From assembly GCA_036554605.1 (NCBI GenBank), contig DATBMY010000244.1:1-15227 (forward strand): a stretch of 15,227 bases of DNA. The letters run 5' to 3'. The stretch is from DATBMY01 sp036554605. Lineage in GTDB: Bacteria > Acidobacteriota > Blastocatellia > UBA7656. The notes below the pieces were generated by a model. That model did not search any database, was not told where the DNA came from, and saw only the letters and a program-made list of their open reading frames with translations. This document shows positions 1 through 7,024 of the stretch, piece by piece. The position numbers were made by a program, and so were the translations under genes. Within the stretch, counting starts at the first letter, position 1, and each line of letters begins with the position of its first letter.

Positions 1-951
1 CTGCCGGGCGGGCCGGAAAACTACGAGATATTTCCCTACCGCGAGCGCGGAGCTACGGACGATGTCACGCCGGTGACCGACAAGCAGTGGGTCATACTAA
101 ATAAAGAGGTGGTCATAAGCGGCATACAGATGCGCGCGGCCGAGGCCAGGGCGGCGCAGCAGGGTGGAGGGCGGTATGAGATAGCCTTCTCGCTCACGCC
201 CGAAGGCGCGACCCGCTTTGCCGATGTGACGGGCGCAAATATAAACGAGATGCTCTCGATCGTACTCAACAACGAGGTCAAATCGATAGCGAGGATCGAA
301 AGCCAGATACGCGATCAGGGGCAGATCACCGGCAGCTTTACCAAACGGCAGGCCGAAGATATAGCGCTGGTGCTTCGCTCGGGCGCGCTGCCGGCGAAGA
401 TGGTCTATCTCGAAGAGCGCACGGTAGGCCCGTCGCTCGGCGCGGACTCGATACGCCAGGGGGTGACCGCTTCGATAGCCGGGCTTCTGGCGGTCATCGC
501 CGTCATGCTCTATTACTATCGCGGGTCTGGCATCAACGCGGTGCTCGCGCTCATACTGAACCTGGTGCTGCTGCTGGCGGCGATTGTGGCTTTCAACGCG
601 ACCTTGACTTTGCCCGGCATCGCGGGCGTCATTTTGACCATAGGCATGGCCGTCGATTCGAACATTTTAATATTCGAGCGAATACGCGAGGAGTTGCGCA
701 ACGGCAAGGTCGTGGCGTCGGCCGTCGACGTGGGATTCGACAAGGCATTCTTGACAATCATCGACACGCACGTGACGACCATAGTTTCGGCCATCTTCCT
801 CTTCGTTTTCGGGACGGGACCGATCAGAGGTTTTGCCGTCACGCTGGTCGCGGGCCTTGTTGCGAACGTCTTCACAGCGGTCTTCGTCTCGAAGACGATC
901 TTTATGTGGCATCTTAACCGCCGCGCGCGGGTAGAGAGTATAAGCATATAG
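1..951 (+). CDS. secD: Protein translocase subunit SecD, C-terminal part (5' end outside window)
   Basis: SecD is an inner-membrane partner of SecYEG. With SecF it uses the proton gradient to pull exported proteins out on the periplasmic side. The frame is open from base 1, so the N-terminus lies upstream; a GTG at 73 is internal. The 316 visible residues begin in the periplasmic P1 region, with its conserved LTPEGATRFADVT stretch. They continue into a block of about five membrane helices (from about residue 155 of the fragment). The family motif AVDSNILIFERIREE lies at about residues 217-231 and contains the conserved proton-relay-region Asp219. The protein ends in a short basic tail (HLNRRARVE). 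The stop is 10 bases before the secF start, so the two genes are surely co-transcribed. Identification rests on the motif, topology and adjacency to secF. Confidence 0.95.
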   Translation: MPGGPENYEIFPYRERGATDDVTPVTDKQWVILNKEVVISGIQMRAAEARAAQQGGGRYEIAFSLTPEGATRFADVTGANINEMLSIVLNNEVKSIARIESQIRDQGQITGSFTKRQAEDIALVLRSGALPAKMVYLEERTVGPSLGADSIRQGVTASIAGLLAVIAVMLYYYRGSGINAVLALILNLVLLLAAIVAFNATLTLPGIAGVILTIGMAVDSNILIFERIREELRNGKVVASAVDVGFDKAFLTIIDTHVTTIVSAIFLFVFGTGPIRGFAVTLVAGLVANVFTAVFVSKTIFMWHLNRRARVESISI

Positions 952-961
952 TCGGGGTGTT

Positions 962-2473
962 ATGGTAGAGCTATTCAGGAATCCTAGAATTAACTGGCTT
1001 AAGGCCAAGGGTAAGTTCATCGCCGCAACTATATTTCTGCTTCTGCTCGGCGCATTGTCGGTGCAGATACAGGGTTTCAACCTGGGCGTAGACTTCACCG
1101 GCGGCACCATCGTGACCGTTCGCTTTACGGGCAACGCGCCTGAGATAGAGCAGATTCGCGCCGCCATCGGAGAGGCCGGCATTGACCCGAGCAAGCTGAC
1201 GATTCAGCAAGGCCGCGGCACGGTCAGAGTACAGGACGGCGGGACGATTTCGGGCGAAAACGACTTCATCATTCGCACGCCCCAGACGGGAAGCGAAAGC
1301 GAGCGGCGGGTGGATGAGGACAAGCGGACTATCATTCGCGCCCTGCGCCGGTTCAACACCGACAGCGGCCAGTCTGCAAACAAGGTCAACATCAACATTA
1401 TTGACGAAGCGGGCGTCGAGCAGGAACTGCGACAGATGGACCCCTTGCAGGTCGGGCAGCAGGCGATGCAGGCGAGCGAAAATCCATACGTGCAATCGGC
1501 GCGGCAGGTCATTCAATGGCGCGACCAGCAGCCGAACAGGTTCGTGGCCAATGACGGCGCGCTGGACTCGCTTCAAATCGCCATCACCGGTCCGCAGAGC
1601 TATGACGGCAACGCCATAAAGAACGCGATTAAAGAGCGCTTTTATGCGGGCAAGATAGACCTCAACCTATCCGGGCAATCCGAAATCGAAGACGCGCTTG
1701 AGAGGATCAACCCGCTCGGCTCGGGCAATTACGCGGCCATTGCCAAGGCGATAGCCGATTATCGCAAGAGTCAGGGCGACGTGATCCCGGACCTGAGCCA
1801 GGTACAGGGGCCCGAGATCACCCCGGACGTGCTGTCAAAGCTCGATCCCTATTTTCAGGCCGGCGGCTTCTCGGTCATCTCGGCCGAGGTAGTCGGCGCG
1901 GTGGTGGGGGCCGACCTGCGCAACCGCGCCATATACGTCACGCTTGCGGCGCTTGCCGGAATGCTCTTTTATATAGCATTCCGCTTCGAGTGGATATACG
2001 GCGTGGCGGCGGTGCTGGCGGTCTTCCACGACGTGATGGTAACGCTCGGTTTCTTCAGCCTTTTCCAGTGGGAGATAAACCTGACGGTCGTAGCGGCGCT
2101 GCTAACCCTGGTCGGCTACTCGATGAACGACACGATAGTCATCTTCGACAGGATACGCGAAAACATACGCCTGCGTCGCAGGGACCGGCTCGCGCAGCTT
2201 GCCAACGACTCTATAAACCAAACCCTGTCGCGAACCGTGATGACGTCGGGGCTGACGTTTATATCGGTAGTCGCGATAGTGCTCTTTGGCGGCGATGTAT
2301 TAAGAGGCTTCGCGCTCGCGCTCACGATAGGCATTATCGTCGGCAGTTATTCGACTATAGCGATTGCGAGTCCCTTGATGCTCTGGTGGGAATACATCAC
2401 GAGCGGCCGAAATAAGCCGAAAGCTTCGGGCGAGCGCACGCGCGCCGACGAACGAACGCTTGCGAGAGTTTGA
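962..2473 (+). CDS. secF: Protein translocase subunit SecF, with enlarged periplasmic domain
   Basis: SecF pairs with SecD in the proton-driven export motor. The 503-residue product has TM1 at about 18-36, the hallmark GVDFTGGT at 42-49, then a periplasmic region. A C-terminal block of five helices (about 322-478) follows, containing GYSMNDTIVIFDRIREN (385-401) with the conserved Asp390. It ends in a charged cytoplasmic tail. Typical SecF proteins are about 300-330 residues. Here the periplasmic part is expanded by roughly 150-180 residues (about 110-300), rich in Gln, Asp and Asn and without a motif I recognise. The ATG at 962 follows a GGGGTG stretch and lies 10 bases after the secD stop. 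Reading frame and membrane motifs are intact across the insert, so it is not a frameshift artefact. Confidence 0.95.
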   Translation: MVELFRNPRINWLKAKGKFIAATIFLLLLGALSVQIQGFNLGVDFTGGTIVTVRFTGNAPEIEQIRAAIGEAGIDPSKLTIQQGRGTVRVQDGGTISGENDFIIRTPQTGSESERRVDEDKRTIIRALRRFNTDSGQSANKVNINIIDEAGVEQELRQMDPLQVGQQAMQASENPYVQSARQVIQWRDQQPNRFVANDGALDSLQIAITGPQSYDGNAIKNAIKERFYAGKIDLNLSGQSEIEDALERINPLGSGNYAAIAKAIADYRKSQGDVIPDLSQVQGPEITPDVLSKLDPYFQAGGFSVISAEVVGAVVGADLRNRAIYVTLAALAGMLFYIAFRFEWIYGVAAVLAVFHDVMVTLGFFSLFQWEINLTVVAALLTLVGYSMNDTIVIFDRIRENIRLRRRDRLAQLANDSINQTLSRTVMTSGLTFISVVAIVLFGGDVLRGFALALTIGIIVGSYSTIAIASPLMLWWEYITSGRNKPKASGERTRADERTLARV

Positions 2474-2586
2474 CGATTTTGGGGGTTAGACTTTAGATAT
2501 TGGATCAAAGAACTTGATGGATGCTAGCCACCTGAGTTTGCCCTGCATCCGGCAATCGAGAATCCAAAATCTAAGATCCAAAATCG
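2474..2586. repeat. Degenerate heptamer-built inverted repeat after secF
   Basis: The left arm starts at 2474 with CGATTTT followed by AGACTTT- and AGATATT-like units. The right arm ends at 2586 and on the opposite strand reads CGATTTT, GGATCTT, AGATTTT, GGATTCT. The arms match at 17 of the first 21 positions and then decay. The 7-bp period and the units are the same as in the much better preserved palindrome at 9732-9819. It begins on the base after the secF stop codon and may act as a transcript-end hairpin, but there is no T-tract, so a terminator role is inference. Confidence 0.6.
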
Positions 2587-2855
2587 CGTAGGGCGGGAAC
2601 AAAACCCGCGCCGCTGGTGTCTAAGCAGTTGTAAGCGTGAAAACTTCTTGACTTGATGGGAAGGCGAGTAGTAGACTCAGCCGGTTTTCAGCCTGACTAT
2701 CAGCACTAACAGCGAATATCCGGTTTTAACTGCTCGCAAACCCGTTTCGTTCTGAGACGGTAGTAGACTCCTATACGGTAGTTTAAGCCGAGTTTCACAA
2801 GTCTCGGCCTTGAGCTACCGCTCAGACCGATAGCCGACTATCGGAGGTATCCAAA
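2587..2855 (+). promoter_or_regulatory. Structured non-coding leader of the TonB operon
   Basis: No coding frame with a ribosome binding site was found here. Three hairpins follow one another: 2742-2748 with 2754-2760 (7 bp including one G-U); 2776-2787 with 2809-2820 (12 bp including two G-U), capped by 2788-2792 with 2803-2807; and 2827-2833 with 2838-2844 (perfect 7 bp, 4-base loop). The last hairpin contains the first two Gs of the GGAGG Shine-Dalgarno at 2843-2847, which sits 8 bases before the ATG at 2856. The run of hairpins ending on the ribosome binding site resembles a cis-acting regulatory RNA. I do not recognise a known riboswitch class. An 11-base direct repeat, GTAGTAGACTC, occurs at 2668 and 2760. 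Confidence 0.55.
2648..2677 (+). promoter_or_regulatory. Candidate sigma70-type promoter for the TonB operon
   Basis: TTGACT at 2648-2653 matches the -35 consensus at five of six positions. It is followed after 18 bases by TAGACT at 2672-2677 (four of six -10 positions). Transcription would begin near 2684, giving a leader of about 170 nt that contains all three hairpins. The -10 is imperfect, so this is a moderate call. Confidence 0.4.
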
Positions 2856-3965
2856 ATGTCAGAGCAAATTGGATTGGTAGTGTCGCTCTTATTATGGGTC
2901 GTGGGATTGCTGGTCGTAACCCTGCCTCTCGCGCTCATACCCGCGCAGATAGCAAAGAAGAAGGGGCGCAGCTTCGGCCTGTGGTGGTTGTATGGCAGCT
3001 TCTCGCTATTCTACGCGGCGGTATCGTTTGTTATATGGTGGGCATTCGGACAGCCGTTCGGCGACTCGATGGTGCTGCTGCTGCTGCTGGGCCTGGGGCT
3101 CGCGGCTCTCCCCTTCGTCCACGCATATATGGCCCGTCCAGCCACCCCTGCGCACCAGCACGAGGCCGGCGAGATGTTCGGGCAGCTTGTCGAATCGTCG
3201 GCTGAGACGGTAGGCAACGACCGCTTGATATATTTCTTCGACACCATGGGCATATGGGTAACGGTGGCCTTCCTGGCAGTCGCTATAACGGGCGTGCTGC
3301 TGGTCAATGCGCAGTTGAGCGATCAGGCACAAAAAGCGACACTGATCCAGCCCACGCCGCCGCCCGAAGCGGCGCAGGCGGAGCCCGAACCCGAGCAGCC
3401 GAAGCCGGTTGAGCAGCCCAAGCAGGTGGCCGCCCCGGTCGCGGTAGGTTTCGTGGCGCCGCAAGTCGCGCCAACCGAGATCAGGACCGCCGCGCCGAAG
3501 ATCACCTACGCGCCCAACGTCACTACGTATGACCAGAAAGCGGTCGACGAGGGGCGCGTCGCGACGCTCGATCAGCTGGCCAGAGGGATAGGTGACCCCA
3601 ATTCGGCGGGCGGCGCCGGGGGCGAACCGCCTCCGCCCGAGCCCGAACCGGTCAAGAAGCCTGAGCCGAAGCCTGAAGTCAAGCTTGTGCGCAAATCCGG
3701 CGGCGTGCTCGCGGGCGAGGCGACCAAGAGGGTCGAGCCGACATACCCGCCACTCGCGAAGGCAGCCCGCGTCAGCGGCGCGGTCGTGGTTGAAGTGATA
3801 ATCAATGAAGACGGCGGCGTCGTTTCGGCGCGCGCCGTGTCAGGCCACCCGCTGCTTCGGGACCCGGCCGTCAATGCCGCGCGCGGCTGGCGCTTCAAGC
3901 CGACACTGCTTTCCGGACAGCCCGTGAAGGTAGTCGGCACGATCACTTTTAACTTCAGCCTGTAG
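2856..3965 (+). CDS. tonB: Energy transducer of the TonB family with polytopic N-terminus
   Basis: TonB proteins span the periplasm and pass proton-motive energy from ExbB/ExbD to outer-membrane transporters. The C-terminal domain (about 285-369) is typical, with VEPTYPPLAKAARVSGAVVV, an INEDGGV turn, and GWRFKPTLLSGQPVKVVGTI. Ahead of it are two Pro/Glu/Lys-rich linkers (about 166-190 and 257-276) expected to cross the periplasm. The N-terminus is unusual: instead of one anchor helix it has four probable helices (about 6-30, 41-62, 71-91, 131-151). The single-helix His found in canonical TonB is not obvious. The ATG has a GGAGG Shine-Dalgarno 8 bases upstream, partly within a hairpin. Genes for ExbB and two ExbDs follow. 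Family assignment is strong; which transporters or cargo it serves is unknown. Confidence 0.88.
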   Translation: MSEQIGLVVSLLLWVVGLLVVTLPLALIPAQIAKKKGRSFGLWWLYGSFSLFYAAVSFVIWWAFGQPFGDSMVLLLLLGLGLAALPFVHAYMARPATPAHQHEAGEMFGQLVESSAETVGNDRLIYFFDTMGIWVTVAFLAVAITGVLLVNAQLSDQAQKATLIQPTPPPEAAQAEPEPEQPKPVEQPKQVAAPVAVGFVAPQVAPTEIRTAAPKITYAPNVTTYDQKAVDEGRVATLDQLARGIGDPNSAGGAGGEPPPPEPEPVKKPEPKPEVKLVRKSGGVLAGEATKRVEPTYPPLAKAARVSGAVVVEVIINEDGGVVSARAVSGHPLLRDPAVNAARGWRFKPTLLSGQPVKVVGTITFNFSL

Positions 3966-3983
3966 ACTTCATCCTTGATCTTG

Positions 3984-4015
3984 AAACGTGGGCCGCGCTC
4001 GTGCGGTCCACGTTT
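3984..4015 (+). terminator. Hairpin between tonB and exbB, terminator or attenuator
   Basis: Bases 3984-3996 pair with 4003-4015 in a 13-bp stem with one G-U pair and a 6-base loop. The arms begin with AAA and end with TTT, so the 3' side carries a short U-run. It lies 18 bases after the tonB stop and 43 bases before the exbB start. It probably reduces read-through or protects the 3' end of the tonB transcript. There is no long T-tract after it, so full termination is doubtful. Confidence 0.55.
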
Positions 4016-4057
4016 CGCACTAAAAACTTAAAATTGTATTCTGGAGGGTTTCAACAA

Positions 4058-4816
4058 ATGCTACTTCTTGAGAACCTTTGGCTGGCGGGCAACAAGCTGG
4101 CTCTGTTTATGCTGCAGGAAGGCGGCGGGTCATCCATGGCGACGGAAGATTTCTCGCTTTGGGGCATGATCCAAAAGATGGAATGGCCCGCGCTCATCGT
4201 TGCATTGGTGCTCGCCATCATGAGCATGTATTCGATAGCCGTGATGGTCGAGCGCTGGCTCACCTTTAACGCAGCCCGCAACCAGTCAAGGCAATTCGCC
4301 CCCAAAGTGGCCGCGGCCCTGCGCGATAACCGCATCGACGAAGCTATAGCCATCTCGGACCGCCACAAGAAATCGCACCTCGCGATGGTGGTAAATGCCG
4401 GGCTGCAGGAATTCCAGGCGCACCAGACCGGGGCCGACATCCCGGGCACGACGATGGACGCCGCGCGACGGGCGCTGCAACGCGCGACCGCGCTGAAGAC
4501 GGCCGAGCTCAAGCGAGGACTTTCAGGTCTGGCGACGGTCGGGTCAACCGCCCCGTTCGTCGGGCTTCTTGGAACGGTCATCGGCATCATCTCGGCGTTC
4601 CAGGGGATGAAGGCGGCCGAAGGGACCGGCATCTCGGCGGTGGCGGGCGGCATCTCGGAAGCGCTCATCGAGACGGCGTTCGGACTGCTCGTGGCGATCC
4701 CGGCCGTGTGGGCCTTCAACATCTTCACTAACAAGGTCGAGGGTTTCACGATTGAGATGGACAACTCGTCGTCGGAGCTCATTGACTACTTCATCAAGCG
4801 CCGCGAGCTTAAGTAA
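4058..4816 (+). CDS. exbB: ExbB/TolQ/MotA-family proton channel subunit
   Basis: ExbB forms the pentameric inner-membrane channel scaffold that, with ExbD, converts proton flow into work on TonB. The product has 252 residues. A first helix lies at about 43-63, then a cytoplasmic helical region. The conserved core GLATVGSTAPFVGLLGTVIG (157-176) and the third helix with ALIETAFGLLVAIP (202-215) follow. Thr162 and Thr206-region polar residues sit where the family lines its pore. I chose ATG 4058 because GGAGG at 4043-4047 precedes it by 10 bases. The longer reading frame from GTG 4001 would start inside the upstream hairpin and has no ribosome binding site. An exbD follows after 13 bases. The isoleucine codons are mostly ATC, unlike rel, which suggests high expression. 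Confidence 0.92.
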   Translation: MLLLENLWLAGNKLALFMLQEGGGSSMATEDFSLWGMIQKMEWPALIVALVLAIMSMYSIAVMVERWLTFNAARNQSRQFAPKVAAALRDNRIDEAIAISDRHKKSHLAMVVNAGLQEFQAHQTGADIPGTTMDAARRALQRATALKTAELKRGLSGLATVGSTAPFVGLLGTVIGIISAFQGMKAAEGTGISAVAGGISEALIETAFGLLVAIPAVWAFNIFTNKVEGFTIEMDNSSSELIDYFIKRRELK

Positions 4817-4829
4817 CTGAGGTGAAATT

Positions 4830-5297
4830 ATGGGAATGTCAATGGGCAGCGGCGAAGGCGGGTACGTCGCTGATATCAACGTGACACCGATGGTCGACGT
4901 GATGCTTGTGCTGCTGATCATCTTCATGGTCATCGCGCCCATGCTTCAAAGCGGCGTCAGCGTCGCGCTGCCGAAATCGAAAAACCCCGAAGTTGACCCG
5001 GAGATAATAAAAGACACGTCGGCCGTCATAGCCATCCCGACCGACCAGGAGATATATCTTGGCCGCGACCGGTTGCCTACCGAGCAGGCATCCCTGCGCG
5101 ACAAGCTCAAGGAGTTGCTTGACGAAAAGTTCAAGAACAGCTCGCAGGAGCGCGTTGTTTATATTAAGAGCGGGCAGGTCGTCAAATACGGGACGGTCGT
5201 GAATGTCATAAATGCTATTCGCGACTCGGGCTATGAAACGATAGGGCTGGTGTCGGAGAAGGAAAAAGCAGCCGGGGCCGGCGGGGCCTCAGAGTGA
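4830..5297 (+). CDS. exbD: Biopolymer transport protein ExbD/TolR (first paralogue)
   Basis: ExbD is the single-helix partner inside the ExbB channel; its membrane Asp is protonated and released during each cycle. The 155-residue product has a short cytoplasmic start, then INVTPMVDVMLVLLIIFM (about 16-33) with Asp23 as the proton-carrying residue. A periplasmic domain follows with a VYIKSGQVVKYGTVVNVINA segment typical of the ExbD/TolR fold. A GAGGTG ribosome binding site at 4819-4824 lies 5 bases before the ATG. The gene starts 13 bases after exbB, so the two are probably translationally coupled. The nearby TonB domain favours ExbD over TolR. Confidence 0.93.
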   Translation: MGMSMGSGEGGYVADINVTPMVDVMLVLLIIFMVIAPMLQSGVSVALPKSKNPEVDPEIIKDTSAVIAIPTDQEIYLGRDRLPTEQASLRDKLKELLDEKFKNSSQERVVYIKSGQVVKYGTVVNVINAIRDSGYETIGLVSEKEKAAGAGGASE

Positions 5298-5302
5298 CGA
5301 AG

Positions 5303-5375
5303 GCGCCCGGCCTCGGGTTCGGGCGCATTTGATAACAGGAGCGGGCGCCGGCAAGTAGGCGCGCGCCCGCGCTCC
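5303..5375 (+). other. Two GC-rich hairpins between the exbD paralogues
   Basis: The first hairpin pairs 5303-5309 with 5320-5326 (7 bp, all G-C) and is followed by ATTT. The second pairs 5338-5348 with 5363-5375 (11 bp with a two-base bulge). They sit 5 bases after the first exbD stop. They could slow or partly end transcription, or stabilise the upstream messenger, so that the two ExbDs are made in different amounts. Neither has a convincing T-tract. Confidence 0.45.
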
Positions 5376-5455
5376 GATCTTGAAATCTTAAGGAGGGTGT
5401 CGCCGGTCACGAGGGGATGAATGATTCGCCCTGGTGACAGGGACATAGGCATCAT

Positions 5456-5923
5456 ATGGCATATGGTGAAGTAGAAGAGGGATTTGGAAGCAAAAAACTG
5501 GGACTCGCGCCGCCTAACATAAACGTCACGCCTCTGATCGACGTTCTGCTGGTGCTGTTGATCATCTTCATGGTCATACAGCCGCAGAAGGAGGCCAAGT
5601 TCGAGTCGCAGATACCTCAAAAGCCCGACCCAAACCAGGCGCAGCAGGTAGTGCAGAACGATACGCGATTGCTGCTTGAGGTATCGCCCGAGGGCGGCGG
5701 CTACGACCAGACCGTCATGTTGAACCGCAGGCCGCTCAGCCTGCCCGAGCTTCAGGACTTCCTAAAGAGCGTCCTGAGCACCCGCGAGGACAAGGCGATC
5801 TTCATCAAGGCGCCGGTCAACAAGGCGTATGGCGACATTATTGCCGTCATCGATGAAGTCAAAGCGGCGGGCGCCGAGCCTATTGGCCTTCAAACCGACG
5901 GGCTTCCGAACCAGAATCAGTAG
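5456..5923 (+). CDS. exbD: Biopolymer transport protein ExbD/TolR (second paralogue)
   Basis: This is a second 155-residue ExbD-like protein in the same operon. The membrane motif NINVTPLIDVLLVLLIIFMV (21-40) carries Asp29, the proton-binding position. The periplasmic domain differs clearly from the first paralogue (SLPELQDFLKSVLSTREDKA, then IKAPVNKAYGDIIAVIDEVK). The start at 5456 has only a weak AGG at 5447-5449. In-frame ATG upstream (5417) is ruled out because it meets a TGA after six codons. The 158-base gap from the first exbD is much longer than the other spacings in the operon and is full of hairpins. Two ExbDs next to one ExbB suggest a mixed stator or two specialised channels, as is known for some Ton systems. 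This is inference. Confidence 0.92.
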   Translation: MAYGEVEEGFGSKKLGLAPPNINVTPLIDVLLVLLIIFMVIQPQKEAKFESQIPQKPDPNQAQQVVQNDTRLLLEVSPEGGGYDQTVMLNRRPLSLPELQDFLKSVLSTREDKAIFIKAPVNKAYGDIIAVIDEVKAAGAEPIGLQTDGLPNQNQ

Positions 5924-5942
5924 GCAACGGGAGGGAAAGAAA

Positions 5943-6911
5943 TTGAACAGCAAACCTGCTCGCGCGCTGATGCTGGTCCTGCTCGCCCTGGCGTTCTCGA
6001 CGACGGGCTGCAACGTGATCAACGAGATGCGCGCAAAGAACAGTCTTAACGAAGGCGTCCGCGAATTCAACAAGCGGAAGTTCGATCTGGCCGAGGCAAA
6101 GTTTAACCGGGCAATGGAGCTGGCCCCGGACCTGCCGAACGCCGAACGATTCAGGGCGCAATCGATCTTCCAGCAGTTCACCATCAAGCCCGGCGAGGAG
6201 CTTGCCAATAAAGCCCTCAAGGCGCTCGATGATCTTATCAAGCGCAACCCGAACAATCCCGAGATCATGAACGAGGCGCTGGCGTCGAAGGCCGCGATTT
6301 ACGAGCAGTTGTCGATCATTGCCAACGCCAGCAGCCCTCCCAACCCTGACCTCGCTCAGAGACACCAGCAGGCGCGTTTCGAGCTGCTCAAGCAGCAGGC
6401 TGAGCTTCCCAACCAGGATAGTAGGACGAAGGCTCTCGTCTATTACACGATTGCCCGGGAGGGATACGACCAGGCCAAGAAGATAAGCCAGGGACACCGC
6501 GACCAGGCCAAGGAGATGGCCAAGGCCGCCGAAAGGAAGAAGGCGGGCGAGTCTCAGGATTGCCGCGCCTACGCCGTCGAGCTGGGCACGCCGCTCAATG
6601 CCGACGAGTTACAGCAGATTATCCCGCACGTAAAAGCCGCTCGCGAATACATAGATAAGGCGGTCGAGGCCGATACGAACTACGCCCACGCCTGGTCCAT
6701 GCGCAAGCTCATATATATACAGGAAGACTTCATCTACCAGAGCATAGACAAGGCCCCGGCCGACAAGAAGGCCCAGCTAGAGCAGATGAGCGGAGCAAGC
6801 CCCGCGCGCCGTGAACAAGTCTGCAAATTGATTCAGGAATCACACGTAACGGCCACAAGGCTCTACGATGAAGAGAAGGCTACCAAGGCGGCCGAGGCCG
6901 GCGCATCGTAG
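5943..6911 (+). CDS. TPR-repeat lipoprotein of the Exb operon
   Basis: The 322-residue product has a lipoprotein signal peptide: NSKPAR, a hydrophobic core, and FSTTGC with acylated Cys23. It continues with helical repeats. A recognisable TPR-like pair lies at about 34-62 (NEGVREFNKRKFDLAEAKFN, then AMELAPDLPNA), and further helices run to the end. I chose TTG 5943 because GGGAGG at 5929-5934 lies 8 bases before it and because the signal peptide begins there. The longer open frame from 5829 would overlap exbD and hide the signal peptide. Two later cysteines (207 and 294) could form a disulfide. It follows the second exbD by 19 bases and closes the operon. By analogy with YbgF/CpoB-type TPR partners of Tol systems it may link the motor to envelope work. 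This is inference. Confidence 0.75.
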   Translation: MNSKPARALMLVLLALAFSTTGCNVINEMRAKNSLNEGVREFNKRKFDLAEAKFNRAMELAPDLPNAERFRAQSIFQQFTIKPGEELANKALKALDDLIKRNPNNPEIMNEALASKAAIYEQLSIIANASSPPNPDLAQRHQQARFELLKQQAELPNQDSRTKALVYYTIAREGYDQAKKISQGHRDQAKEMAKAAERKKAGESQDCRAYAVELGTPLNADELQQIIPHVKAAREYIDKAVEADTNYAHAWSMRKLIYIQEDFIYQSIDKAPADKKAQLEQMSGASPARREQVCKLIQESHVTATRLYDEEKATKAAEAGAS

Positions 6912-6942
6912 TGAAGTAGCTTCCCTCCTGTGTTAGAATTCG

Positions 6943-6978
6943 GGTGACGACTGAAAATCAGTCGTCACCTTTTTATTT
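6943..6978 (+). terminator. Rho-independent terminator of the TonB/Exb operon
   Basis: A perfect 11-bp stem (6943-6953 with 6959-6969, arm GGTGACGACTG) has a 5-base A-rich loop. It is followed at once by TTTTTATTT. This is a textbook intrinsic terminator, 31 bases after the lipoprotein stop, and it separates this operon from rel. Confidence 0.93.
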
Positions 6979-7024
6979 GCCCGTTGCCATCTTGTGAGAT
7001 TGCCGCGCAAACCCTTTAAGAGCC

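Noticed and set aside
2593..2609. GCGGG/CCCGC hairpin after secF as terminator
   Set aside because: Only 5 bp and no T-tract follows.
4001..4057. GTG start for exbB at 4001
   Set aside because: It lies in the loop of the tonB-exbB hairpin; ATG 4058 has a GGAGG at proper distance.
5829..5942. Start of the TPR lipoprotein inside the second exbD
   Set aside because: The extension overlaps exbD in another frame and precedes the signal peptide; TTG 5943 has GGGAGG at 8 bases.
6931..6939. TGTTAGAAT resembling an extended -10 element
   Set aside because: A transcript from it would run straight into the terminator at 6943 and there is no -35.
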